A stretch of DNA of 64,000 nucleotides, from positions 62,001-126,000 of the forward strand of contig JADJWM010000006.1 in NCBI GenBank assembly GCA_016716365.1, given 5' to 3'. Below, piece by piece: positions 52,500 through 61,317 of the stretch. The stretch is from Chloracidobacterium sp. (lineage in GTDB: Bacteria > Acidobacteriota > Blastocatellia > Pyrinomonadales > Pyrinomonadaceae). The position numbers and the translations under genes were made by a program. Each line of letters begins with the position of its first letter. The first letter of the stretch is position 1. The notes beneath the pieces were generated by a model. It had not been told where the DNA came from. It searched no databases and worked only from the letters and a program-made list of their open reading frames with translations.

Positions 52500-52826
52500 A
52501 TGGTAATGGCATCGAGCAACATCAATCGCCGGTCTGCGAAAGCGGCCGAGGACGCGGCCAGTTTCGATCAGCATCTTTCACGCCTCGACGACGACATTCG
52601 AAAACTGAAGATCGAATTCGACATCTATTTTAACGGTTCGACCAAGGGCCGGCGTCCGCCGCTCGAGGCACGTGCCCGGCTCGAGGCGTTCATCCGCCGA
52701 CTTTCGGACAATCGGTCGGTTTCTTATGCACAGCGTTACCAATTGGGCATGCTCGTCTCCCGCTACAGTTCGTATCGTGAACTATGGCGGCGGCTGATGC
52801 GGACAAAAGGCGAAGATCTTCTCTAG
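52500..52826 (+). CDS. Small conserved protein (resembles MXAN_5187 C-terminal domain)
   Basis: A 108-aa basic, helical protein. KLKIEFDIYFNGSTKGRRPPLEARARLE, then AQRYQLGMLVSRYSSYRELWRRLMR, resemble the C-terminal domain of the MXAN_5187 group from Myxococcota and relatives. Function unknown. A nearby second ATG (52506) is also possible as start. A strong terminator follows. Confidence 0.65.
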   Translation: MVMASSNINRRSAKAAEDAASFDQHLSRLDDDIRKLKIEFDIYFNGSTKGRRPPLEARARLEAFIRRLSDNRSVSYAQRYQLGMLVSRYSSYRELWRRLMRTKGEDLL

Positions 52827-52833
52827 AAGAAAG

Positions 52834-52871
52834 AAGGCGAACCGGGTTATCAGGTTCGCCTTTATTTTTTT
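52834..52871 (+). terminator. Rho-independent terminator
   Basis: AAGGCGAACC (52834-52843) and GGTTCGCCTT (52853-52862) form a perfect 10-bp stem with a 9-nt loop, followed by TATTTTTTT. It ends the gene at 52500 and, read on the other strand, is followed by a T-rich CTTTCTTCT, so it may also serve the cold-shock gene. Confidence 0.88.
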
Positions 52872-52924
52872 GTTGGAGCAGTGTGGGGCAGCTCAAAATG
52901 CAGATCTGACGGGCTTTACGCGAG

Positions 52925-53134
52925 TCAGGCAAGCTTCATAACATTCTCCGCCTGCGGCCCTTTGGGGCCGTTTGTGACCTCGTACTCGACCTCCTGTCCC
53001 TGGATCAAAGTTTTATATCCGTCGCCGGTGATCGCGCTGTAATGGACAAAAATGTCCTGCTCGCCGGGCTGTTCGATAAACCCGTATCCTTTTGCATTAT
53101 TGAACCACTTGACCATTCCTACTGCTTTAGACAT
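52925..53134 (-). CDS. Cold shock protein (CspA family)
   Basis: A 69-aa single-stranded nucleic-acid-binding OB-fold protein with RNP1 KGYGFI and RNP2 IFVHYSAI motifs. It acts as an RNA chaperone. A GGAGG site precedes the ATG by 10 nt, and a long upstream region (to about 53480) could hold a cold-shock-type long 5' leader. It may share the bidirectional terminator at 52834-52871. Confidence 0.95.
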   Translation of the reverse strand: MSKAVGMVKWFNNAKGYGFIEQPGEQDIFVHYSAITGDGYKTLIQGQEVEYEVTNGPKGPQAENVMKLA

Positions 53135-53486
53135 CTTCCACTTTCCTCCTGCAAGCTTCGCTAGACTGTTTCATTTCCACCCAATTTGGGCCGGTTCGTC
53201 ATCCCGGCCGACAAATGAACCAGGTACCGTGACGCAGCCCGACGGCCGCGGCACGCAGTTCTATTCCAGTTCGAAGGCCATCGCCTCCAAATGAGAATCA
53301 ATCTTAAACTACAAGATTAAAGGGCTTTACTGTTTGATTGTCGATTGACGAATGAGAATTTAACGTCATTTCCGCCGTGTGTCAAGAACTTTCTTCCGCG
53401 AACGCCAAAAATTGCCCGTGATTGACTTCATTTTGCCGATAAACGATTATTAGGCTGGCCGGCCAAGATACCCGCTGCCAATTCGA
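53135..53486. other. Divergent regulatory region between the cold-shock gene and kynA
   Basis: This 352-nt gap holds no gene that I can support. It includes the ribosome-binding site of the cold-shock gene at the left edge and an AT-rich tract at about 53290-53370 that could contain promoters for both neighbours. A long untranslated leader for the cold-shock mRNA is plausible. No repeats or hairpins stand out. Confidence 0.5.
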
Positions 53487-54290
53487 ATGTCGCAAGAATA
53501 CGGTCAAGACGCCCCGCTCTCTTACAACAAATACCTGAAGGTCAAGGAGCTGATCCGGCTCCAGGAAACCCTGTCTAATCCTCAGAGCCACGACGAACTC
53601 CTGTTTATCATCATTCATCAGACCTACGAGCTTTGGTTCAAACAGCTTCTGCACGAGCTTGATGCCTGCATCGGATGGGTCAACGAGGGCAGGCTGTTCC
53701 GGGCAAACCATTCGCTCCGGGGCGTGCTTTCGATCGAGCGCATCCTGGTCACACAGATCCATATCCTTGAATCGATGGCGCCGATCGGCTTTCTCGAATT
53801 TCGCGACAAACTCAATCCCGCCAGCGGTTTCCAATCGATGCAGTTTCGCGAGTTGGAATTCTCCTCCGGCGCCAAGGACGAAGCGATCCTTCGGTCATTC
53901 AAAGACGACGAATTCGCCCTCGAACGGCTCAAGCGCCGATTTGCATCGCCTTCACTTGCTGATGCGTTCTGGTCTTTGCTTGAACGCAACGGGTTTTCCG
54001 TAAATGATCACGACGAACGCGTCAAGACAATTGTCGAGATACTGACCCACCCGGAAAATTACGCCGACATATATAACATGCAGGACCTTCTGATCGAACA
54101 CGATGAACTGATCATCTCGTGGCGTTACAACCACATTCAGATGGTCGAACGAATGCTCGGGATGAAACGCGGGACCGGCGGGTCCGAAGGCGTCGGCTAC
54201 CTGATGACTACCCTGAAGAAGAAGTTTTATCCCGAACTGTGGGAAGCGCGAACGCATCTTACTATCAATGAACGGACCGATGAAGTATAA
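53487..54290 (+). CDS. kynA: Tryptophan 2,3-dioxygenase
   Basis: Heme dioxygenase that opens the indole ring of tryptophan to N-formylkynurenine. The 267-aa protein shows SYNKYLKVKELIRLQ, HDELLFIIIHQTYELWFKQLLHEL and the distinctive RGTGGSEGVGYL near the C-terminus. No other kynurenine-pathway genes are near. The nucleotidase gene overlaps its end by 11 nt, so they form an operon. Confidence 0.95.
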   Translation: MSQEYGQDAPLSYNKYLKVKELIRLQETLSNPQSHDELLFIIIHQTYELWFKQLLHELDACIGWVNEGRLFRANHSLRGVLSIERILVTQIHILESMAPIGFLEFRDKLNPASGFQSMQFRELEFSSGAKDEAILRSFKDDEFALERLKRRFASPSLADAFWSLLERNGFSVNDHDERVKTIVEILTHPENYADIYNMQDLLIEHDELIISWRYNHIQMVERMLGMKRGTGGSEGVGYLMTTLKKKFYPELWEARTHLTINERTDEV

Positions 54291-55797
54291 AGCTCTGATC
54301 TTTCTCGCCCTTGTTCTTACCTGTTGGACGGCCGTCGCCGCCCAGTCCGGCGAAACCGTCCGCCTGACGATCCTTCATCTGAACGACACTTATCAGTTCA
54401 CCCCTGTCGATGGCGGAAAACGCGGCGGCCTGGCTCGCGTGATGACGCTTAAGAAAGATGCCGTGCGAGAGAATCCGCATACGATCATGACCCTCGGGGG
54501 CGACACGCTCTCGCCTTCGGTCGAAACGCGAACCTATCGCGGCAAACAGATGATCGACGCGTGGAACAAGGTAGGGCTTGATTACAGCGTGCTTGGCAAT
54601 CACGAATTCGATGTTCGGACAAACGAACTTCTCGACCGCATCAAAGAGTCCGAATTCAAATGGCTCGGCTCGAACGTCATCGATTCCCGAACGGGGAAGA
54701 CCTTCGCAGACCTGCCGTCTTTAGTCGTCCGCGAATTCGGCGGCGTCAAGGTCGGTTTTTTCGGCTTGCTGCTGCCCGAGACCAAGGAAACGTCGTCGAT
54801 CGAAGACCATCTTCAGGTGACCGATTACTGCAAGGCCGGCCAGGATGCGGTCGCAAAACTTCGGGCGGCCGGGGCGAACACCATCGTCGCGGTGACCCAT
54901 ATGTTCATGGGCCAGGACAAGAAACTTGCCCAGTGCGCTCCCGGCATCGACCTAATTCTGGGCGGCCACGAACACACTCTTCTTCAGTCGTCGGCGAACG
55001 GCGTGCCTATATTCAAGATGTGGGCGGACGCGCGGGAGGTCGGCAAATTCGATCTCTTTATCGACAAGAAGACCGGCAAGGTCACCAGCATGGACTGGAA
55101 GATCATCCCGGTGACAGATCAGATCCCTGAGGCGCCTGAGTTTGCTCCTGTCGTTGCGAAATACAAGTCGTTGCTCGACCAGCTTGAGATACGGGTGGGC
55201 GCGACGGCTGTGCCGCTCGACGCTCTCTCGCACTCCGTTCGGACAAAGGAAACCGACATCGGCAACTTCATCGCGGACGCTTATCGAAAAGCCGTCGATG
55301 CCGACATCGGCTTCGTCAACGGCGGCTCCATCCGGGCCGACCTTTCCTACAATCCCGGCCCGCTGACCAAGCGTGACGTGCTCTCGATGCTTCCCTTCAA
55401 CAACCCGATCGTGAAGGTCGAGGTGACCGGAAAGCTGTTGATGGAGATCCTCGAACACAGCGTGGCTCGCTCGGCCGAAGACAATGAACCCGGGCGCTTT
55501 CCCCAAGTCTCCGGTTTGAGATTCACCTTCGACGCCAGTAAACTTCCCGGCCAACGGGTCACCGAAGCTTACGTTGGCGGTAAACCGGTCTCGGACGATG
55601 CGGTCTATACCGTCGCCACCTCCGATTTCCTCGTCTCCCGCGGCGGCGACGGCTACACGATGTTCAAGGACGCGAAGGTCCTTCTCCCCGCCGACCAAGC
55701 ACCGAAGGACTCGGACGTTTTCGAAAAGGCGATCAAAGATTCACCCAACGCAACGATCTCGCCGCGTGTCGAGGGCCGGATCACTCGATTAAATTGA
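54280..55797 (+). CDS. Exported 5'-nucleotidase/2',3'-cyclic phosphodiesterase (UshA-like)
   Basis: A 505-aa periplasmic enzyme with signal peptide (about 1-21, ending AVAAQ; start MKYKALIF at 54280). The metallophosphatase domain has LHLNDTYQFTPVDGGKRGG, LGNHEFD and GGHEHT; the C-terminal nucleotidase domain has FVNGGSIRADL and FNNPIVKVEVTGK. It should release phosphate and nucleosides from extracellular nucleotides. Translationally coupled to kynA by an 11-nt overlap. Confidence 0.92.
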   Translation: MKYKALIFLALVLTCWTAVAAQSGETVRLTILHLNDTYQFTPVDGGKRGGLARVMTLKKDAVRENPHTIMTLGGDTLSPSVETRTYRGKQMIDAWNKVGLDYSVLGNHEFDVRTNELLDRIKESEFKWLGSNVIDSRTGKTFADLPSLVVREFGGVKVGFFGLLLPETKETSSIEDHLQVTDYCKAGQDAVAKLRAAGANTIVAVTHMFMGQDKKLAQCAPGIDLILGGHEHTLLQSSANGVPIFKMWADAREVGKFDLFIDKKTGKVTSMDWKIIPVTDQIPEAPEFAPVVAKYKSLLDQLEIRVGATAVPLDALSHSVRTKETDIGNFIADAYRKAVDADIGFVNGGSIRADLSYNPGPLTKRDVLSMLPFNNPIVKVEVTGKLLMEILEHSVARSAEDNEPGRFPQVSGLRFTFDASKLPGQRVTEAYVGGKPVSDDAVYTVATSDFLVSRGGDGYTMFKDAKVLLPADQAPKDSDVFEKAIKDSPNATISPRVEGRITRLN

Positions 55798-55936
55798 ACA
55801 AATTCCAGGTGAATGACGGGAAAGATATGGACGAATCGGATGTTCGAAGCAGAGTCGGGGCAAGATAACGGAAGGGGCGATTGAAAGACTACTATGCCTG
55901 AGCGATTGTTCTCTGATAGCCGGCTAAGGCCCTGCG

Positions 55937-57103
55937 CTAAATGAAGGCCTGAAATACCTCATTTGAAAACAACATACCTCGCCTGGTGAGCCGCAAACGG
56001 CCCGCCGCGATTTCAACTAGGCCTTTGTCTTCGAGGTCTTCTGAACTTCGCGCGATATCAGTCCCGAAACGATTTTCGTATTCGCCGATGTCGATCCCCT
56101 CGTTCAGACGCAGGCCGAGAAAGGCAAACTCCGAGCCAAGATCGATCTCTTCGCGAAAGACCTCCGCCGTGCCCTTCGACTCGATCATCTCAACATATTT
56201 TGCCGTGTCGCGGTCGTTGGCGTATCGCTCCTTGCCATCGAACGAATGTGCCGAGACGCCGAACCCGAACACCGGTTCGAGCCGCCAGTACTTTGTGTTG
56301 TGCCGCGACTCGAAACCCGGTTTGCAGAAGTTCGAGATCTCGTATTGCTCGTAACCGGCCTCGGCCAGGCGGTCCAACATCACCTCGTACATCTCCGCCG
56401 CGATCTCGTCGTCGATCGGCGTCCGGCGGCCGCTGCGGACCTGTTCGGCCAGCGGCGTGCCCTCGTGGATCTCCAGCAGGTAAAGCGAGAGGTGCTCCGG
56501 CTGCATCGCAGCGGCCTCTTCCAAATTCCGCTTCCAGTCATCCAGGGTTTGCCCGGGAAGGCCGGCGATCAGGTCGAAACTGATGTTGTCAAAGCCCGCA
56601 TCCCGCAGCAGCTTGAATGTCGTCCTCGCATCGTTCGCATCGTGTCCGCGGGCGAGCAGTTTCAGATCGCGGTCGTTGAACGTTTGCACCCCGAAGCTCG
56701 CACGGTTGATGCCCATTTCACGATACGCCGCGAGCGTCTCGGCCGTGACCGTCGCCGGGTTCATCTCCATCGTGACCTCGGCGCGTTCCGCCACAGAGAA
56801 CACAGAGTTCACTGAGGCTAATATCCGGTCGACCTTCTCCGGCCTTAACAGCGACGGCGTCCCGCCGCCGAAATATACTGTGTTGACAGAGGCCGTAACA
56901 CGACCGGTAGGGAGTGTGCCCGTTTGGCCCGCGATTGATGGGGCACACTCGCTACCGCTCGTGTTACCGCATTCGATCTCACGACACAACGCATCGACAT
57001 ACCTCTCCACCCCCGCCGGATCGCGATAAACATCGGTCGCAAAATCACAGTACGAACACCGCGATTTGCAGAACGGAATATGGAGATAAACACCTGCAGC
57101 CAT
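55937..57103 (-). CDS. hemW: HemW-like radical SAM protein with a repeat inserted in frame
   Basis: A 388-aa radical SAM protein of the HemW (heme chaperone, formerly HemN-like) family. The 4Fe-4S motif CKSRCSYCDF (12-21) is intact, as are VNTVYFGGGTPSLL (73-86), GVQTFNDRDLKLLARGHDA and FGFGVSAHSF. Residues about 46-70, between the first helix and the second strand, are absent from normal family members and are encoded by a 73-nt palindromic element (56895-56967); the frame is preserved. The activity may be retained because the insertion falls in a loop. Confidence 0.92.
   Translation of the reverse strand: MAAGVYLHIPFCKSRCSYCDFATDVYRDPAGVERYVDALCREIECGNTSGSECAPSIAGQTGTLPTGRVTASVNTVYFGGGTPSLLRPEKVDRILASVNSVFSVAERAEVTMEMNPATVTAETLAAYREMGINRASFGVQTFNDRDLKLLARGHDANDARTTFKLLRDAGFDNISFDLIAGLPGQTLDDWKRNLEEAAAMQPEHLSLYLLEIHEGTPLAEQVRSGRRTPIDDEIAAEMYEVMLDRLAEAGYEQYEISNFCKPGFESRHNTKYWRLEPVFGFGVSAHSFDGKERYANDRDTAKYVEMIESKGTAEVFREEIDLGSEFAFLGLRLNEGIDIGEYENRFGTDIARSSEDLEDKGLVEIAAGRLRLTRRGMLFSNEVFQAFI
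56889..56967. repeat. Palindromic element inside hemW
   Basis: Arms 56895-56921 and 56941-56967 (27 nt each) pair at 25 of 27 positions around a 19-nt loop. One arm reads GTAACACGACCGG then TAGGGAGTGTGCCC; the other begins GGGCACACTCGC. The first 34 nt of the element (from 56889) also occur at 31991-32024. The length and in-frame placement recall REP or Rickettsia palindromic elements, though no REP-associated transposase is in the window. Confidence 0.92.
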
Positions 57104-57197
57104 CGTGTTTCAAATTTACCACCCTCGAAAAGGAATTTGTTGCTCCAATAGGGAAACGGGAACTACAATCAATGCGAGGACGGGTCATCGTTTCAAT

Positions 57198-58157
57198 ATG
57201 CGAAGTGCTCTAATACTGCTATCGCTCGCTTTCGTTTTAGGATGTCAAACAGTTCCCGTTGATCCTCCCGTAACAGATGCTTCTTTTGAACCACAGGCCG
57301 CAACTGCCCCGACGCAGTCGCCATCTCCGACACCGGAGGCACCAGTTTATCCCGGCGTTACCATCGATCAGCAGTTTCCAATAATTCAACACTTCTCAAG
57401 TATCGACGACGATGGACGAGAAGGCCAATTGAAGGTCGAAGCCGCTGGTTATACGGTCAATATCAAAGATTACGTGCCTCGTTCATTGGAAAAAGATGGA
57501 AAGATCGTTTTCACGTTTAAGAAACGTGAACCCGAAGGCTACTGGGGCACGCTTGTAGCTAGGTCGCAGTTGACCGGAAAGGATGGAGAGCAGATCTACA
57601 TTGCTGTGTCCGGCCCGGGCGGGGTCTGCTGTACGAATTATTCGATAATCGATGTTTCGCAGGAGCGTCCTAAGTCGATATTTCATAGCGAAGACTTTGG
57701 GTCGTTTCGCGATCCGATGGAAATCTTTGACGCAGACGGCGATGGTGTATATGAACTCGTCCAGTTTGATTCTTGCATGCGGTACTTTATGGATGACTGC
57801 GGATCTTGCTCGCCTGAGCCGCGAGTTCATTTCAAGTGGAGCAAAACCAAGCGAAAGTACCTTCCGGCACGAGGAATTCAACAAGACTTTGTTCGTGAAG
57901 GAATGAGCGAAACCGCAAAATGGATCGTCGAGAAATCAAAGGAGTTCAAGGAGACCAGAGAGATTAATGCCATGGTGGAATTGAATCGTGCAGTTCTCAG
58001 CCACGTCGGCAACCTCTTACATATCGGCGAGGAAGCGGAGGCTTGGTCGACCCTAGACAAATACTATGCCGGCAACGATCTGGCCAAAGCGCGACGCGAG
58101 TTCAAGCGACGATTGTCCCGCTGCAAATTCTATCAACACCTTAAAGGCAAACGTTGA
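57198..58157 (+). CDS. Hypothetical lipoprotein
   Basis: A 319-aa lipoprotein starting at ATG 57198; the open frame continues upstream into non-coding bases. The signal has a lipobox (FVLGC, Cys 16). A Thr/Pro-rich linker follows. The mature part has a beta-rich middle with an Asp-rich DADGDGVYELVQFDSCMRYFMD segment resembling an EF-like or VCBS/FG-GAP calcium-type loop, Cys pairs, and a helical C-terminus. Base composition is less GC-rich than the surrounding genes. Function unknown. Confidence 0.7.
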   Translation: MRSALILLSLAFVLGCQTVPVDPPVTDASFEPQAATAPTQSPSPTPEAPVYPGVTIDQQFPIIQHFSSIDDDGREGQLKVEAAGYTVNIKDYVPRSLEKDGKIVFTFKKREPEGYWGTLVARSQLTGKDGEQIYIAVSGPGGVCCTNYSIIDVSQERPKSIFHSEDFGSFRDPMEIFDADGDGVYELVQFDSCMRYFMDDCGSCSPEPRVHFKWSKTKRKYLPARGIQQDFVREGMSETAKWIVEKSKEFKETREINAMVELNRAVLSHVGNLLHIGEEAEAWSTLDKYYAGNDLAKARREFKRRLSRCKFYQHLKGKR

Positions 58158-58160
58158 CCT

Positions 58161-60524
58161 TTAGGCGAGTCTCGTTTCAAGACTAGATTCCCAGATCGTT
58201 TCGAGTTTTGAAATGGGTTCGGCGAGTGCTTGGGCACCGTCGATGATAACGGAAAGAATGTCGTCGCCGACGGTGCCGATGATGATGAAAGGCACCTCAC
58301 CGGCGATCTCGCGGACGCGGTCGAGATTCTCTGGCTTAAAACTTACGACGACCCGCGACGGAGTTTCGCCGAAAAGAAGTGCTTCGGACGAGACGTCGTT
58401 TGATTCGAGTTCAATCGATGCGCCCATAGCATCGCGGCCCAAGCTCGAAAAACAGCACTCGGCGATGGCGACGGCGAGGCCGCCTTCCGAGCAGTCGTGG
58501 GCGGAATTCAGCAGTTCTGCGTCGGCCATCGCAAGAAGCGTGTCCTGGACCTTTCTTTCCAATTCAAGTTCGATCTGCGGCAGCCGGCCGGATGCGATCA
58601 TTTCCTCCGTCGACCGACCGAGCACCGTGTGAGCAAATTCACTGACGCTCAGCCCGTCGTTTGCGGACGCAGGCCTGACCGGCCCGAGGATCGCTACAAT
58701 ATCGCCCTCGTTCTTGAACCCCTGCGTGATTATCTTGCGAGTATCATCGATCAGGCCGACCATTCCTATCGTCGGCGTCGGGAGGATGCCGCGGCCGTCG
58801 GTCTCGTTATAAAAAGAGACATTTCCAGAAACGACCGGCGTCTCGAAAACCTCGCAGGCCTCCGCCATGCCGTCGATCACGTCCGAGAATGAACGCATCA
58901 CTTCGGGCCGTTCGGGCGAGGCAAAGTTCAAACAATTCGTCACGGCGATGGGCTTTGCTCCTACACAGGCGACATTCCTTGCCGCCTCGGCGACCGCGTG
59001 TTTCGCGCCGTCTTTTGCATCGACGGCCACGTAACGCCCCGGCCCGTCGAGGCACATCGCGATCGCGCGCCGCGTTTCCTTTACGCGAATGACCGCCGCA
59101 TCCGCCCCCGGCAGTACCGCGGTATTCGTCCGCACCATCGAATCATACTGCTCGTAAACCCAATGTTTGGAACAGATATTGGGCGAAGCCAGCAGGGCCT
59201 TCAGGCCCTGTTCCAAGTTCCATGTTCCAAGTTCCATGTCCACTTCCGTCAACTTGGAACTTGGAACTTGAAACTTGGAACTAACCTCGAGCATCGGCCG
59301 CTCATACTTCGGTGCCTCGTCGGTCAGCGCCTTGACCGGAAGATCGGCTTCAACCTGACCGTTGTGGATGATCTTCAGCCGGTCGCCCTCGACCACCTTC
59401 CCGATCACCACCGCGTCCAGGTCCCATTTGTTGAAGATCTCGACGACCTCTTTCTCGCGGCCTTTGCGGGCGACGATCAGCATTCGCTCCTGCGATTCGC
59501 TGAGCATCATCTCGTAAGCGGTCATCCCCGTCTCTCGCTGCGGAACAAGCGTCAGGTCGATCTCGAGGCCGGTGCCGGCACGTGCGGCCATCTCGACCGA
59601 CGAACTCGTCAGCCCGGCGGCGCCCATGTCCTGGATCCCCTCGATCGCCCCCGACCGCATCGCCTCAAGACACGCCTCGAGAAGCAGCTTCTCGAGGAAA
59701 GGATCGCCCACTTGGACCGTCGGCCTTTTTTCCAGGGCCTCTTCGTCGAATTCGGCCGAAGCCATCGTCGCCCCGTGAATGCCGTCGCGGCCCGTCTTCG
59801 CCCCGACATAAAGCACGGGATTGCCGACGCCCGACGCCTTGCCGAAAAAGATCTGGTCCTTGCGGACGATCCCCAAGGCAAAAGCATTAACCAGCGGATT
59901 CAGCGAATAGCTTTCGTCAAAAATGACCTCGCCGCCGATCGTCGGTACGCCAAAGCAATTGCCGTAATGCCCGATCCCCTCGACACAGCCCTTCAAAATG
60001 GATTTATTGCGGTTGTGGACCGGGGAAGGGTCGGCTCCGTTCGAGATCCCTACCGGCTCTGAATTCGCTGCAGCCCGGGCCTTACCTTTATCCTTTATCC
60101 TTTCTCCTTTATCCTTTGAAAGCGGTCCGAACCGAAGTGAATTCATCGCCGCAACCGGACGCGCGCCCATCGTGAACACATCGCGGAGGATGCCGCCGAC
60201 GCCCGTCGCCGCACCTTGAAACGGCTCGATAAAGCTCGGGTGATTGTGCGATTCCACCTTAAACGCCACGCACCAGTCGTCGCCGATGTCCACCACGCCG
60301 GCGTTCTCGCCCGGCGGGACGATCACCCTCGGCCCCGTCGTCGGAAGCCTTTTCAAATGCACCCGCGACGACTTATACGAACAATGCTCCGACCACATCA
60401 CGCTGAAAACGCCCAACTCCGTCAGGTTCGGCTCGCGGCCGAGGGTCTGAACGATCTTCTCGTACTCTTCGGGGGTCAGGTTGTGCTGCTGGACTATTTC
60501 AGGTGTGATCGCTGTTTTGTTCAT
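58161..60524 (-). CDS. purL: Phosphoribosylformylglycinamidine synthase subunit PurL with two repeat-derived insertions
   Basis: ATP-dependent step 4 of purine synthesis. The 787-aa protein has the small-PurL core: SVMWSEHCSYKSS, GPRVIVPPGENAG, SHNHPSFIEPFQGAATGVGG, QDMGAAGLTSSS and YDSMVRTNT. It is about 45 residues longer than typical PurL. One extra stretch (about 135-177) starts with a heptamer repeat (60087-60117, KDKGERIKDKGK); the linker at about 414-438 is made from a palindrome of TTCCAAG/CTTGGAA heptamers (59210-59281). Both keep frame. PurS and PurQ are not in the window. Confidence 0.95.
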   Translation of the reverse strand: MNKTAITPEIVQQHNLTPEEYEKIVQTLGREPNLTELGVFSVMWSEHCSYKSSRVHLKRLPTTGPRVIVPPGENAGVVDIGDDWCVAFKVESHNHPSFIEPFQGAATGVGGILRDVFTMGARPVAAMNSLRFGPLSKDKGERIKDKGKARAAANSEPVGISNGADPSPVHNRNKSILKGCVEGIGHYGNCFGVPTIGGEVIFDESYSLNPLVNAFALGIVRKDQIFFGKASGVGNPVLYVGAKTGRDGIHGATMASAEFDEEALEKRPTVQVGDPFLEKLLLEACLEAMRSGAIEGIQDMGAAGLTSSSVEMAARAGTGLEIDLTLVPQRETGMTAYEMMLSESQERMLIVARKGREKEVVEIFNKWDLDAVVIGKVVEGDRLKIIHNGQVEADLPVKALTDEAPKYERPMLEVSSKFQVPSSKLTEVDMELGTWNLEQGLKALLASPNICSKHWVYEQYDSMVRTNTAVLPGADAAVIRVKETRRAIAMCLDGPGRYVAVDAKDGAKHAVAEAARNVACVGAKPIAVTNCLNFASPERPEVMRSFSDVIDGMAEACEVFETPVVSGNVSFYNETDGRGILPTPTIGMVGLIDDTRKIITQGFKNEGDIVAILGPVRPASANDGLSVSEFAHTVLGRSTEEMIASGRLPQIELELERKVQDTLLAMADAELLNSAHDCSEGGLAVAIAECCFSSLGRDAMGASIELESNDVSSEALLFGETPSRVVVSFKPENLDRVREIAGEVPFIIIGTVGDDILSVIIDGAQALAEPISKLETIWESSLETRLA
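59193..59281. repeat. Heptamer-built palindrome inside purL
   Basis: A perfect 8-bp hairpin CAGGGCCT-tc-AGGCCCTG (59193-59210) abuts a larger inverted repeat: 59210-59238 and 59253-59281, 26 of 29 bases pairing, with a 14-nt loop. Each arm is built of tandem heptamers TTCCAAG/TTCCATG and CTTGGAA. Similar heptamer arrays are known as short tandemly repeated repetitive sequences in other bacteria. Confidence 0.9.
60087..60117. repeat. Tandem heptamer repeat TTTATCC inside purL
   Basis: Four heptamers (TTTATCC, TTTATCC, TTTCTCC, TTTATCC) plus a partial unit. On the coding strand they read AAAGGAT-type units and encode the Lys/Asp/Gly-rich KDKGERIKDKGK at the start of an insertion absent from normal PurL. 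The heptamer length gives a different amino acid series at each unit until every third unit. Confidence 0.88.
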
Positions 60525-60859
60525 CTTCTGATAACTTCCCGAACCAAAAACAAAACAGTTATCTTAACCCTTTGAAATTGCGATGTCGATTCTTGCAATC
60601 GGCGTTTGTGAGATAATGGCAACAAGCGGTTGGAAGTATCGGTTCATGAACGACATTTTATTGACCAAGCGATCGGCCGGCACACTGTGAGGTCAAATGC
60701 TATTTTATATGCCGGGACGCTCAGCTGTGGCTTGAGGCCGTGTCCTACACTTTCAAGGTCGATGCTTAGTTTCGTCAGTTTTTTAGAGGTTTACCAGCGC
60801 TTGGCGGGAGCAGCGTGTAGCTCATTTTCAGAAACTGAAGATATGAGTTTCGGAGGAGT
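60525..60859. other. Low-GC intergenic region with a doubtful small frame
   Basis: This 335-nt gap between purL and the hypothetical gene is more AT-rich than the surroundings. A 77-codon frame at 60630-60863 (start GTG/ATG-like codon, rich in Ser, Arg and Cys) overlaps the downstream start by 4 nt, but no homology is recognised and composition looks non-coding. It may be the remains of a decayed gene. Confidence 0.4.
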
Positions 60860-61276
60860 ATGATTGCGCATGGTCTTGGGAAATGTGCGAATCCGAAAAG
60901 ACTAAAACTCGCACTCGCTGAGCTTGTTCGTTTTCTTAAAAGGACAAATACGAAGTTTTGGCCCACGCAGCTAGATCATATCGCCGACCTGCTCAATGAT
61001 CCCGAAACGATCGAGGAAGGGCGGCTCAAGCTTGACGACTGTTTCGGTGGAATGGGTTCCTTGAACGACTTGTTATTCACGGAGCTGAATGGCAACCTCC
61101 CTCCGGGACACTCCGAAGAGGAGGTCAATCGTGAGTTAGACCTCCTTTTGAATCGTGTTTTCCGAGAGAATCGACTTGCTTCAAAGGGCTGGTGGGACCG
61201 GTTGCTCTGGCGATTCTATGAGTTCAAATATCGGAACGAATTGCCGCCGCGAATAAAGAAAGCGTTTGCAAAATGA
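60860..61276 (+). CDS. Hypothetical helical protein (possible DUF6966-like)
   Basis: A 138-aa protein, mostly helical: LKLALAELVRFLKRTNTKFWPTQLDHIADLLNDP at the start, FGGMGSLNDLLFTELNG in the middle and a basic C-terminus with WWDRLLWRFYEFKY. The first segment recalls the DUF6966 group; that is a weak impression. GGAGG lies only 3 nt before the ATG, an unusually short spacing. Its lower GC suggests acquisition. Function unknown. Confidence 0.6.
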   Translation: MIAHGLGKCANPKRLKLALAELVRFLKRTNTKFWPTQLDHIADLLNDPETIEEGRLKLDDCFGGMGSLNDLLFTELNGNLPPGHSEEEVNRELDLLLNRVFRENRLASKGWWDRLLWRFYEFKYRNELPPRIKKAFAK

Positions 61277-61317
61277 AGTAATTTGGTCGACTGCGTCCGA
61301 TCAAGAAAATAGGAACA

